34,333 bases of DNA from Phycisphaerales bacterium (GTDB lineage Bacteria > Planctomycetota > Phycisphaerae > Phycisphaerales > SM1A02). Under the pieces are notes generated by a model. The model ran no database searches. It had not been told where the DNA came from and was given only the letters and a program-made list of their open reading frames with translations. The translations under genes and the position numbers were made by a program. This document shows, in pieces, positions 24,384-32,229 of the stretch; positions within the stretch are counted from its first letter, which is position 1, and every line of letters starts with the position of its first letter. Location: assembly GCA_009691725.1 (NCBI GenBank), contig SIAP01000024.1, positions 1 to 34,333 on the forward strand, written 5' to 3'.

Positions 24384-25409
24384 TCACGCAATGCGCCGAA
24401 GCAGCGTGATGCGCCCGATGGGAACCCATTCCGCAACGAGGATGTCCCCGTTTGCAAGAAAGATCGCATCGTGGGGATGCACAAACTTGCCTGGAACGAA
24501 TTGCTCGCGAGCAGCACCACGAAGCGATGAGGGATGACCGTCTCCGAGCGAGACGATTGGCTTGAACTTCTCGTCATACAACATCACCACGCTCTCCAGA
24601 TCTGCCACGAGCATCATGCCTTCGCGAAACTTCATGTCGCAGGGCATCCGCACGCCATCGGTGTGAAAGGCGATGTGCTTCCCGTCAAGGTCGAGCACTT
24701 GAATCCGCCGGTTGCCACGATCGGCAACAACCAATGTCGGTGATGCGGATCGCGGATCAACCCACATCCCGTGTGGACAGGATGTCTCCCCCGCCGCGCT
24801 TCCCGGCCGACAGATGACTTTTTTCCACGATCCATCGGCGCCGAAGAGGTGAATAAACGATCCGCCGTACCCATCACCAACGAAGATGTTCCCATCCGGC
24901 GAGAAAGCGACATTCGTCGGGCACCACGACTCTGGTTTTTCGTAGACACCACTCTCCATCGGACAGGAGGATGTCCATATCACAGTTCCATCGAGGTCAG
25001 TCTTCTCCACGCATCGCCGCCTCGTATCGCAGTGATAGAGAAACTCTTTGCCACCCTCTTCGTGCACATCGAGACCGTGCGCTCCGCCTGCAAATTGACC
25101 ACCCCACGAATTCAGAAATGTGCCGTGGCGGTCATACACGCAGACGCCCAACGCGGGCGAACTTCCGCCTCCCACTGTGTGAGCGACATAAATCCTTCCC
25201 ATCTTGTCTTGTGCAAGACCGTGCGTGTCGCCGAAGGTCATGCCGGTGGGCGGTTTGATCCAGTCATGGACACAGCTGAATCGATGTGCATCTGCCCCGA
25301 AGATGATGGGTGATTGCTCACCTGTCTGCCCACACGCTCGCGTTGCAATATGGGGCAGAATCGCAGCAGCCGCGGAGAGCCGCAAGAATTCTCGTCGATC
25401 GAGATTCAT
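24384..25409 (-). CDS. Tat-exported NHL-repeat beta-propeller protein
   Basis: A 341-residue protein with a twin-arginine signal: DRREFLRLSAAAAILPHIA (residues 4-22) with the RRxFL motif, so it is folded before export. Repeats typical of NHL propellers follow: HGLAQDKMGRIYVAHTVG, GVCVYDRHGTFLNSWGG, GAHGLDVHEEGG, PTNVAFSPDGNIFVGDGYGGSFIHLFG, LVVADRGNRRIQVLDLDGKHIAF and HPHDAIFLANGDILVAEW. NHL propellers bind ligands or act as peptidylglycine lyase-like enzymes; here the function is unknown. The start ATG 25409 overlaps the stop of the PrpB-like gene (ATGA), supporting translational coupling. ATG 25433 also has a ribosome site but lies inside that gene. Confidence 0.85.
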   Translation of the reverse strand: MNLDRREFLRLSAAAAILPHIATRACGQTGEQSPIIFGADAHRFSCVHDWIKPPTGMTFGDTHGLAQDKMGRIYVAHTVGGGSSPALGVCVYDRHGTFLNSWGGQFAGGAHGLDVHEEGGKEFLYHCDTRRRCVEKTDLDGTVIWTSSCPMESGVYEKPESWCPTNVAFSPDGNIFVGDGYGGSFIHLFGADGSWKKVICRPGSAAGETSCPHGMWVDPRSASPTLVVADRGNRRIQVLDLDGKHIAFHTDGVRMPCDMKFREGMMLVADLESVVMLYDEKFKPIVSLGDGHPSSLRGAAREQFVPGKFVHPHDAIFLANGDILVAEWVPIGRITLLRRIA

Positions 25410-26287
25410 GCCGACCCTCGTGGAAAACTCCATTCAACTCCAGGGGTGTAGTTCATGAGTGCGTAGAGGTCTGTGCGCGATTGCATCTGCGGCAGCATCG
25501 ACTCGACTGAGCCCTGCGCTTTCAAGCACGCCAATCCACTCTCGACTGCGTGCATTGCGATGCGCATCATCGAGAGTGGGAAGATCACGATGGAGTATCC
25601 CAAAGCTGCGAATTCTGCGGCGGTGAGATGTTGCGTCTTCCCAAACTCCGTCATGTTCGCGAGCGAGTGTCCGGGCGATTCCTGCGCGAATGTGCGGAAT
25701 TCATCGGCGGTTGCGAGACCTTCGGGGAAAATGACATCCGCGCCGGCCGCGCGATAGAGATTTGCTCGCCGAATTGTTCCAGCGAGTCCTTCGATTGCGT
25801 AGGCATCCGTGCGTGCGATGATCACGAGCTCCTTCGAGAGTCGACCGCGTGCCATCGCGGCCACCTTCTCCGACATCGCAGATGCCGAAACAAGTTCCTT
25901 GCCATCCAAGTGACCGCATCGCTTTGGGAAGACCTGATCTTCGACATGCAGCGCAGCGGCTCCAGCGCGTTCATACTCAACGACCGCACGCACAGCGCAT
26001 TCCACTTCACCAAACCCAGTATCTGCATCAGCGATCACTGGCAATCCCGATGCATCCACGACTTCGCGAATGGTTCGCACCATCTCGGTCAACGTGATCA
26101 ATCCGATATCTGGATAGCCCGCGCCATTTGCTGTCGCCCCACCCGACACATAGCACGCCGAGAATCCGGCGCGCGCTACCGAACGCGCGACCAGCGCATT
26201 GAATGCGCCCGGCGCAACGACCACACCCGCATCCATCAATCGTCGGAGGCGTGTTCCAGGATGAACCTGAGCGGAGCGGTCGATCAT
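25406..26287 (-). CDS. Isocitrate lyase/PEP-mutase superfamily lyase, probably 2-methylisocitrate lyase
   Basis: A 293-residue TIM-barrel lyase. Motifs match PrpB: VAPGAFNALVARSVARAGFSACYVSGG, Asp60 in GYPDIG, the metal-binding DADTGFG (Asp87, Asp89), HVEDQVFPKRCGHL with catalytic Cys124, and IIARTDAYAIEG. PrpB splits 2-methylisocitrate into pyruvate and succinate in propionate use. Oxaloacetate decarboxylases and carboxyphosphonoenolpyruvate mutases share the fold, but KRCGH favours a lyase. ATG 26287 is chosen over GTG 26296. It overlaps the downstream NHL gene by four bases and follows the unknown exported-protein gene by only 10 bases, so these three form a probable operon. Confidence 0.86.
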   Translation of the reverse strand: MIDRSAQVHPGTRLRRLMDAGVVVAPGAFNALVARSVARAGFSACYVSGGATANGAGYPDIGLITLTEMVRTIREVVDASGLPVIADADTGFGEVECAVRAVVEYERAGAAALHVEDQVFPKRCGHLDGKELVSASAMSEKVAAMARGRLSKELVIIARTDAYAIEGLAGTIRRANLYRAAGADVIFPEGLATADEFRTFAQESPGHSLANMTEFGKTQHLTAAEFAALGYSIVIFPLSMMRIAMHAVESGLACLKAQGSVESMLPQMQSRTDLYALMNYTPGVEWSFPRGSA

Positions 26288-26297
26288 GGCGCACACT

Positions 26298-27611
26298 CTA
26301 GTTCCCGCGACCGATGTCCCACACCCACGGGGCTTCTGCGTCTTGCCGAGTCTTGAACCATGTCAACTTCAGGCCGTGCTGTGCCAGGTCGACCACATGA
26401 ATTGACGGCGGCGACTTTCCCCCACTCTCGTGGCTAGGTGTGTCGGTCAAGGCAAGCTCGAATCGTGCCCGAGCGGTTCGCCCCACGGGTGCGGGTCGGC
26501 TTGCGTCGACTGCGGGTTCAACCGGCGTGAACACATTGGACGAGTCCGCGCGAACTTGCGAGAAGCCTGCGCTCCATTGTTGAGGCCAGACAAATTTTTG
26601 GTCCCTGAGTTCTCCTTCGAGCGTTGCGAAATCGATCGGCACTGCCCCGTCTCGATCAAGCGCACGGACTCCCTCGCCCAGAAACCCAAGGCGCTCGCGC
26701 AGCGTCTCAATCGAACTCGCACGCTCCGTCCGTGCGAATGCTCGCCACTCCTTGTCCAGTGCCATCCATCCAGCATCATCTCGCACGCCGTACACGATGG
26801 CAATCGCAAGTGGACTTGGCGTGCCCTCTGCGACGAATTGCAAGTACCGCTGAAAATGCAGCGGCGAGGTCGCTGCGCTGGGCTTCATCAAGAATCGAAT
26901 GATCGATGCCGCCTGTTCACAGTTCGGTTCTACCCGATCGGTGGATTGTGCTTTCTTCCATGCGTTTCGATCCATCGACAACAACTCGCGCACACTCAAC
27001 GCAGCAGAATCTGACAACGAATGTCGAACAACTTCGAGTCCGGCTTCTCCGATTCCGCCGGCGCCACCTTTGGAGTCCAGCCTCGCCAGGAAATCCATCA
27101 CGCCACACTGAATCGCGGGTGGAAGATCGGCACCGCAACTGAGGCGCAGGTATTCGGACCCCACCGCCGCAATCAGCCCGCGGGCGGCGAGCGGAAGCGG
27201 CATGTCTTCAGTACACACTGCGATCCCTTGACCGAGCGGAGAGTGAAACGCGAAGGCTGCACTCGAAGCGTCGATTGCGAATTGACTGCGCATCGTTTCA
27301 CTCAGGTCCTCCTGCGACGAGAAGAGCAGTCCCTGTTGGAGCCCGCGAGTGCGGGGGCGCAATCTCCCCAATCCCAGATCGACCGACTCCCAGAGTCGAT
27401 TGATTCCCTGAGCCGTGGACGCGGTGACATCGGTTGGGAGGTCGCTTCGAACTCGGTGGAACTCTGACGCGATGATCTTTTCCGATGTCCTATCCCACCA
27501 ACTTGCCCTGGCGACCTCGGACTGCCCCGGCGCAGCAACCGAAGTCGTGAGGAGCGCAATAGTGACTGACATGCCCTTTTTATGTTTGAAAATGAAGATG
27601 TTATTGCCCAT
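26298..27611 (-). CDS. Exported protein of unknown function, possibly a degenerate peptidase-like protein
   Basis: About 437 residues if started at ATG 27611, which gives a basic N-terminus (FKHKKGM) before a hydrophobic SVTIALLTTSVAAPG signal. ATG 27572 would remove the charges, and ATG 27731 extends into A/T-rich DNA that looks non-coding. No family is recognised with confidence. The segment GSEYLRLSCGADLPPAIQCGVMDFLARLD resembles the HExxH...LPxWLxEGLAEY region of MA-type peptidases found in planctomycetes, but the zinc residues are absent, so it could be an inactive relative. The C-terminus contains short Trp-rich segments. It lies upstream of the PrpB-like gene and is probably co-transcribed. 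Confidence 0.68.
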   Translation of the reverse strand: MGNNIFIFKHKKGMSVTIALLTTSVAAPGQSEVARASWWDRTSEKIIASEFHRVRSDLPTDVTASTAQGINRLWESVDLGLGRLRPRTRGLQQGLLFSSQEDLSETMRSQFAIDASSAAFAFHSPLGQGIAVCTEDMPLPLAARGLIAAVGSEYLRLSCGADLPPAIQCGVMDFLARLDSKGGAGGIGEAGLEVVRHSLSDSAALSVRELLSMDRNAWKKAQSTDRVEPNCEQAASIIRFLMKPSAATSPLHFQRYLQFVAEGTPSPLAIAIVYGVRDDAGWMALDKEWRAFARTERASSIETLRERLGFLGEGVRALDRDGAVPIDFATLEGELRDQKFVWPQQWSAGFSQVRADSSNVFTPVEPAVDASRPAPVGRTARARFELALTDTPSHESGGKSPPSIHVVDLAQHGLKLTWFKTRQDAEAPWVWDIGRGN

Positions 27612-27880
27612 CTGTGCGTTCAGATGCAATGGTTTCTGGACATTCACCAGCCATCTCGAATCGTTGGAAGTCCGCCTGTATAAAAACTTTAGAAAAATCA
27701 TCATGTTTCGCAACTCGAGGCGCCACAACAACGGATACTAGTGCGTCAGGATCGAAGTAGGGATCTTTTCTGACAGCAGTAGATCGGGATGGTGGATGGG
27801 AGTTCGAGGTAGTTAAAGGGACCGCGAACAAACAAGACCAGTCTGGATTGAGGGAAAAGGTTTGGTTTGAGGGAATTGGG

Positions 27881-27910
27881 GCTTCCGCCTTCCGAAAGGG
27901 AGAGGGAAGC
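27881..27910 (+). repeat. Hairpin in the non-coding gap
   Basis: GCTTCC (27881-27886) pairs with GGAAGC (27905-27910). Inside, TTCC and GGGA close a GAAA tetraloop. The nested stems, one of them capped by a GNRA loop, suggest a folded RNA transcribed on the plus strand. Confidence 0.5.
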
Positions 27911-27978
27911 GTTAGACGGTTTTCATGGGATGTGATTGAGAACTACCCGATCTGCAGGATGGGAATTAGGAAAAGGGA

Positions 27979-28021
27979 GGCCGGCCGCGACTCTGAAAAG
28001 GGCGCGGCCGAGCCTGTTTTT
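27979..28021 (+). terminator. Strong intrinsic terminator upstream of the PQQ-like propeller gene
   Basis: GGCCGGCCGCG (27979-27989) pairs with CGCGGCCG-A-GCC (28003-28014), giving an eleven-pair GC stem with one bulged A, followed by TGTTTTT (28015-28021). It lies 77 bases before the ATG at 28099 and points toward it, so it either ends a small upstream transcript or acts as an attenuator in the leader of the operon. Confidence 0.72.
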
Positions 28022-28098
28022 GCGGTCGCGCTCGCCGATCCAACAGCCTCATGAACAACGCGGACTGACCAAGGTGGGTCGTATACTCCGCCTCCTAA

Positions 28099-29445
28099 AT
28101 GCGTTCATTGATTAATCAAATTCGTGCCGTCTCGCTCACGACGGTGTCTATCGCAATGTCCCGCGCAATGTTTCTGACCGCTGCGCTCTGTTTTTCTGCG
28201 GCCTCGGAGGCGTCTGTGCCAAGCACAGAATCCGTGGAGCCGACCGCCCCACTGGCGACGAGTGCGACGGTGATGCAGTCGAAGTCGGCACCCACCGAAA
28301 AGCAACTCAACGATCTCTTCCTCGTTGGACCTTCCGTACTTCAATCGCTCGGTCTTCGCACCGTGTGGCAGTCCTCGATCGTTCGACATGCCGACGCATC
28401 AACAACCCACGTATTCGCCGCCGATGGCGACAGCGTTTTCGTGATGGACAGCGAAATGCAACTGACTCGAGTGCTGTCACGCGATGGCAGATCCGTCTGG
28501 CGCAGTACATGCGGGCGAAAGACAGACAAAGTCCTCGGCGTCAACCGAGTTTCCGTCGGGAAACTCGATGAAGTATGCGTGACACTCGATGTCGCAATTC
28601 GTGGAGTTGATGCCGTGACCGGCGATCTACGAATCATGCAGAATCTAACGGTGACTCCTGCGAGTGCCCCTGTGTCGACGGGGCAGTATCTCGTCTTTGC
28701 ATCAAAAGGTGGGCAAGTCGCTTGGCAACAAGTTCCGCTGGGGGTCTTCTGGCGCGCCAATGAACTCAAGGGAGTGATCACTTCAGCTCCGCTCCTCATT
28801 GGACGCAGCGTTGCAGTCGCAAGCAATTCCGGACAAGTGGCTGTCCTCAATGCGGAGGATGCACGCCAGATTTGGCGGAAGGAATTGCGCGGATCGATCG
28901 ACGGAAGACTTGGTGCTGGGGCGGATGCGGTCTACGCAGCGTGTGAAGATCATTCGATCTCGGCACTCGAACTGGAGACCGGAAGGCTTCGATGGCGGCA
29001 TCTTGCAGGAGAACCACTGACTGGTGATGTCTTTTGCGACGACGAACTTGTCTACACGCAATCGCCTAGTGGAGGACTGCTCGCCCTCGTTGCCAAGCCA
29101 GACATTGACGGAACCACCTTTCAAAGAGATGGAATCCTCAAGTGGACGAGCACCGCTCAGGGGACACCAATCTGCAGAGTCGGTTCACTGCTCCTGCTTT
29201 GGGATGCGAACGCGCATACTCTGACTGCCGTGGAATCATCCAACGGCACCATCGTTTCCTGCGCCGCGCTTCCACTCGTGAGTGCGATCGCTCTCACCGG
29301 ACCGATCGACCCTGACATCTATCTGCTTTGCACGGATGGCACCCTCCAACGATGCGAGTCCATTGATCGTGCGACCGCTTCCGCACGAGAGACTGCTTCA
29401 CGTGCAAGACCCGCTTCAACTGAGCCCACCATGGCCGCCCCATGA
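28099..29445 (+). CDS. Exported PQQ-like (BamB-type) beta-propeller protein
   Basis: A 448-residue protein. The N-terminus (residues 1-40) holds a signal peptide; ATG 28156 would give a shorter but still adequate signal. From about residue 70 it has WD/PQQ-like blade repeats: THVFAADGDSVFVMD, LSRDGRSVWRSTCG, GRSVAVASNSGQVAVLNAEDARQIWRKEL, DAVYAACEDHSISALELETGRLRWRHLAG and DIYLLCTDGTLQRCE. The A-x-D/E-x-x-x-G-x-x-x-W pattern is that of PQQ-like propellers, used for protein docking. A TATACT hexamer lies 11 bases before the ATG and could be a -10 giving a very short leader. The stop overlaps the purH start (ATGA), so translation is coupled with a purine enzyme, an unexpected pairing. Confidence 0.85.
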   Translation: MRSLINQIRAVSLTTVSIAMSRAMFLTAALCFSAASEASVPSTESVEPTAPLATSATVMQSKSAPTEKQLNDLFLVGPSVLQSLGLRTVWQSSIVRHADASTTHVFAADGDSVFVMDSEMQLTRVLSRDGRSVWRSTCGRKTDKVLGVNRVSVGKLDEVCVTLDVAIRGVDAVTGDLRIMQNLTVTPASAPVSTGQYLVFASKGGQVAWQQVPLGVFWRANELKGVITSAPLLIGRSVAVASNSGQVAVLNAEDARQIWRKELRGSIDGRLGAGADAVYAACEDHSISALELETGRLRWRHLAGEPLTGDVFCDDELVYTQSPSGGLLALVAKPDIDGTTFQRDGILKWTSTAQGTPICRVGSLLLLWDANAHTLTAVESSNGTIVSCAALPLVSAIALTGPIDPDIYLLCTDGTLQRCESIDRATASARETASRARPASTEPTMAAP

Positions 29446-31073
29446 GCGACTTGGTCCCGGTTCGACGAGCCCTCATCTCCGTCAGTGACAAGCGCGATGT
29501 GGTCGCATTCGCTCGCGCGCTTGTTGAGCATGGCGTTGACATCATTTCGACCGGCGGAACCGCTGCAATGCTCCGCGCGCAGGGAATCAAAGTCGTTCCC
29601 ATCGAGGAATTCACTGGATTCCCCGAGATGCTTGATGGCCGCGTCAAGACGCTTCACCCGCGCGTGCATGGCGGTTTGCTCGGGAGGCGAGATTCAACGA
29701 CCCATCTCCAAGCGATGGCTGAACATGGCATCCTCCCCATCGATCTGGTCTGCGTCAATCTCTATCCATTTGAATCCACGGTTCTCAAGAGTGGCGTCAC
29801 GGAAGAAGAAGCGATTGAGAACATCGACATCGGCGGACCAAGCATGATCCGTTCCGCCGCGAAAAACTTTTCGCATGTGTGCGTCGTCACGAGTCCTCAG
29901 CAATATGACCGTGTGTGCAGCGACCTGCGCGCGCACTGCGGATCAACCACAGGATCTCTTCGGCGCGAACTCGCCGCCGCAGCATTTTCACGAACCGCTG
30001 CGTACGACGGTGCAATCGCGGGATGGTTTGACTCGGGGTCAAAGTGGGGGTCAAAGGGGGCTTCAGAGGGGGCTTCGAAGGGCGACTTTCCAAATGCACT
30101 CACGCTCTCGTTCACGAAGTCCGAGGAATTGCGTTACGGCGAGAATCCACATCAGCGTGCGGCGGTCTACATGCAACCCGGGGCGACCGAGTCCACGGTG
30201 GTGGGAGCGCCACTGTTGCACGGGAAGCCACTCTCCTACAACAACCTTCTCGATGCCAGTGCCGCGCTCGAACTCGTCCAAGACCTGAGTGACCTGGACG
30301 ATCACAGTTGCGCATGCGCAATCATCAAGCACACGAATCCATGCGGCGCAGCCATGGCGGGATGCACACGCGATGCGTTTCTCGAAGCCTATGGTGGTGA
30401 TCCAGTTGCGGCCTATGGCAGCGTTGTCGCATTCAACGGAGTCGTGGACGCAGCCGCCGCTGAGGTCATGATTGCTGGCGATCGGTTCCTGGAAGTCGTC
30501 ATCGCCGAAAGATTCGATGCTCCCGCACTCGATCATCTCTCGCAGCGCTGGAAAAATGTTCGACTCATCGCACTGGGGCCGATTCGACATCGCATCGATC
30601 GTCCCCTTTCGGTTCGTTCCATTCCAGGCGGAGTGCTCCTGCAGGAACGGGACACGCTTCCGCTGCGATCCGATGCCTTCAAGCATGTCGCTGGACCGCC
30701 GCCAACATCCGCTGTGCTCACGGATGCGGTCTTTGCATTCATGATTGCCAAGCACCTCAAGTCCAACGCCGTCTGCATCGCCTGCGAAAAAGTTTTGTGG
30801 GGTGGGGGCGCAGGTCAGATGGACCGCATTGCGAGTTGCGCCATCGCCATCGAAAAGTCCAAGGGGCGATTGACGAATTCGTCCGCCCTCGTACCAGTCG
30901 CCGGAAGCGACGCCTTCTTCCCATTCTCCGATGGACCAGAACTCTTGATCCGCGCTGGCGTGAAGTGCATTGTTCATCCAGGCGGGTCGAAGCGGGATGC
31001 GGACACCACCGAACTCTGTGCCAAACACGGCGTGACATGTTTGATCGCCGGGTCGCGGCACTTTCGCCACTGA
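29442..31073 (+). CDS. purH: Bifunctional AICAR transformylase / IMP cyclohydrolase PurH
   Basis: A 543-residue cytoplasmic enzyme for the last two steps of IMP synthesis: formyl transfer from 10-formyl-THF to AICAR, then ring closure. The IMP cyclohydrolase domain (about 1-195) shows ISVSDK, STGGTAAML, EMLDGRVKTLHPRVHGGLL and NIDIGGPSMIRSAAKN. The transformylase domain shows RYGENPHQRA, the catalytic KHTNPCG (Lys296, His297), KSNAVCIA, GGGAGQMDR, DAFFPFSDG and the terminal RHFRH. It is slightly longer than usual. The linker near residues 198-215 has a Gly/Ser/Lys expansion (GSKWGSKGASEGASKG) from short G-rich DNA repeats at 30035-30085. It begins inside the stop of the PQQ-like propeller gene. 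Confidence 0.95.
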   Translation: MSDLVPVRRALISVSDKRDVVAFARALVEHGVDIISTGGTAAMLRAQGIKVVPIEEFTGFPEMLDGRVKTLHPRVHGGLLGRRDSTTHLQAMAEHGILPIDLVCVNLYPFESTVLKSGVTEEEAIENIDIGGPSMIRSAAKNFSHVCVVTSPQQYDRVCSDLRAHCGSTTGSLRRELAAAAFSRTAAYDGAIAGWFDSGSKWGSKGASEGASKGDFPNALTLSFTKSEELRYGENPHQRAAVYMQPGATESTVVGAPLLHGKPLSYNNLLDASAALELVQDLSDLDDHSCACAIIKHTNPCGAAMAGCTRDAFLEAYGGDPVAAYGSVVAFNGVVDAAAAEVMIAGDRFLEVVIAERFDAPALDHLSQRWKNVRLIALGPIRHRIDRPLSVRSIPGGVLLQERDTLPLRSDAFKHVAGPPPTSAVLTDAVFAFMIAKHLKSNAVCIACEKVLWGGGAGQMDRIASCAIAIEKSKGRLTNSSALVPVAGSDAFFPFSDGPELLIRAGVKCIVHPGGSKRDADTTELCAKHGVTCLIAGSRHFRH

Positions 31074-31100
31074 CGCACTCTCGTTAGGATCGAACCCCTC

Positions 31101-31655
31101 ATGACAGACATGACAGAGGTATCACTCAAGCATCCATCTCTCGCCCCTCTCAAACGAGCATTCCCGAGTGCGCGAATGCAGGTCGAGGAGTTCCGTGGAC
31201 AAACGACAGTGATTGTCCCCGCGTCGACGAGTCAAGAAATCCTGAGATTCCTCAGAGATGACGCTGACTGTGACTACAACATGCTGCTCGACCTCGGCGG
31301 TATTGACTATCTCGGATATCCCGCACCTCAGCCAGGTCGATTCGCAGTTGTCTACATCCTCAGCAGTCACCAGTTCAATCAACGAATTCGGATCAAAGTT
31401 TTCTTGAACCCGACGATCGACACAAGCGGAATTGAAGAGGACCCTGCTCTCTATCTCGACTCTGTCACGAAAATCTGGCCGGGAGCAGAGTGGGCTGAGC
31501 GCGAAGTCTTCGACATGTTTGGAATCCGATTCGCAGGTCATCCCGACCTACGCCGCATCTTGCTCTGGAAGGACTATCCAGCCCATCCACTGCGCAAGGA
31601 CTATCCGCTGAGAGGTCGCGGCGAGCGGGAGCATTACCAAGTGATGCCCCGCTGA
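31101..31655 (+). CDS. nuoC: NADH-quinone oxidoreductase subunit C
   Basis: A 184-residue peripheral-arm subunit of respiratory complex I (30 kDa subunit family). The family signature WAEREVFDMFGIRFAGHPDLRRIL is followed by HPLRKDYPLRGRGE. FAVVYILSSHQFNQRIRIKV is the typical central strand region. ATG 31110 is an alternative start; no strong ribosome site is visible. It lies 27 bases after purH on the same strand and is followed by a non-coding gap, so it is not inside a nuo operon; the other complex I genes must be elsewhere in the genome. Confidence 0.95.
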   Translation: MTDMTEVSLKHPSLAPLKRAFPSARMQVEEFRGQTTVIVPASTSQEILRFLRDDADCDYNMLLDLGGIDYLGYPAPQPGRFAVVYILSSHQFNQRIRIKVFLNPTIDTSGIEEDPALYLDSVTKIWPGAEWAEREVFDMFGIRFAGHPDLRRILLWKDYPAHPLRKDYPLRGRGEREHYQVMPR

Positions 31656-32043
31656 GGAGCGAACTGCGCCCACGGCGGAATCTTCTCTTGTTTTTTGGGG
31701 GGGGTCAGAAGTTGCTGCCAAATTTGAGTTGAGAGCGGCGAGTGCAACGCACGCGCCACTGGATCTCGTCTTGGGCGAGCACCGCTGGCGAAACGGTGAG
31801 TTCTCGGCCGAGCGCATCGAGGGTCTCGCCGCGCAGGATTCGCGGGACCACATCCCAAATCGGTGTGGCAACCAATCGTGGGCTGGGGCTCCCCCGGGAC
31901 GGCGTCGCGGAGTCCCGCCGAGGATTGTCCAGTTCCGGTGGCAACTGGCCGCAGATTTTCGAGTGTTTTTGGCTCTTTCATGCTGTGTTTTTGACCGTCA
32001 GTCGTGAATGGCCATCGAATCCCCGGAAAATGGGTCGCAAAAC
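31656..32043. other. Intergenic region without a convincing intact gene
   Basis: About 390 bases between nuoC and the promoter of the next gene. TCTTGTTTTTTGGGGGGGG follows the nuoC stop closely (near 31684) but no stable stem precedes its T-run, so it is not called a terminator. The minus strand holds a possible transposase relic, listed separately at 31705-31944. Nothing else is recognised. Confidence 0.4.
31705..31944 (-). pseudogene. Possible relic of a transposase OrfA-type helix-turn-helix
   Basis: A 79-codon frame whose residues 31-57 (DVVPRILRGETLDALGRELTVSPAVLA) resemble the helix-turn-helix of IS3-type OrfA proteins, which read roughly LRGE-sLDxLSRELGV-xxxLxxW. The usual Trp-Arg pair after the second helix is out of register (DEIQWRV), and no catalytic DDE part follows, so at most it is a decayed fragment. 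No terminal inverted repeats were seen. It may also be a chance frame. Confidence 0.28.
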
Positions 32044-32071
32044 TTGACGGACTTTGGAATCGTGGCATAGT
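32044..32071 (+). promoter_or_regulatory. Candidate promoter of the second PEP-CTERM-like gene
   Basis: TTGACG (32044-32049) and CATAGT (32066-32071) are separated by 16 bases, matching sigma-70 consensus at five and four positions. The predicted start is near 32078, giving a leader of about 150 bases before ATG 32230, unusually long compared with other genes here. Confidence 0.45.
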
Positions 32072-32077
32072 CATCTT

Positions 32078-32229
32078 GTCACGGGCCCCACCGCAATGTG
32101 TGGAGGGTCAACCCAGTGAGCATTGGGAGTTTCGAAAAGGAATTCAAACTACTTTTTGAGACCAGGAAAGGTGTTGGTGGATTCCATCAGTGGGTCCACA
32201 CAACTGACCACACATAGGGAGATTCAGAA
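32078..32229 (+). promoter_or_regulatory. Long mRNA leader with two competing pairings
   Basis: TGTGTGG near the 5' end (32097-32103) is complementary to two copies of CCACACA, at 32196-32202 and 32208-32214. With flanking bases each pairing reaches eight pairs (TGTGTGGA/TCCACACA or ATGTGTGG/CCACACAT), and they exclude each other. The second copy is directly before the ribosome site (AGGGAG, 32216-32221), so pairing with it could hide that site. This is inferred from complementarity only. Confidence 0.35.

Larger units (their letters stand above)
27612..28098. other. Long non-coding gap with structured RNA potential
   Basis: About 490 bases between divergent genes. The left part (27612-27740) is A/T-rich, with TATACA on the minus strand near 27680 as a possible -10 for the unknown exported-protein gene. 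The right part (27741-28021) is unusually purine-rich on the plus strand, contains a hairpin at 27881-27910 and ends in the terminator at 27979-28021. The only plus-strand frame here (68 codons, TTG start) crosses the terminator and is not convincing. No match to tmRNA, RNase P RNA, SRP RNA or 6S RNA was recognised. Confidence 0.5.

Noticed and set aside
27848-28054. 68-codon plus-strand frame in the gap before the propeller gene
   Set aside because: TTG start, no family motif, and it runs through a strong intrinsic terminator (27979-28021).
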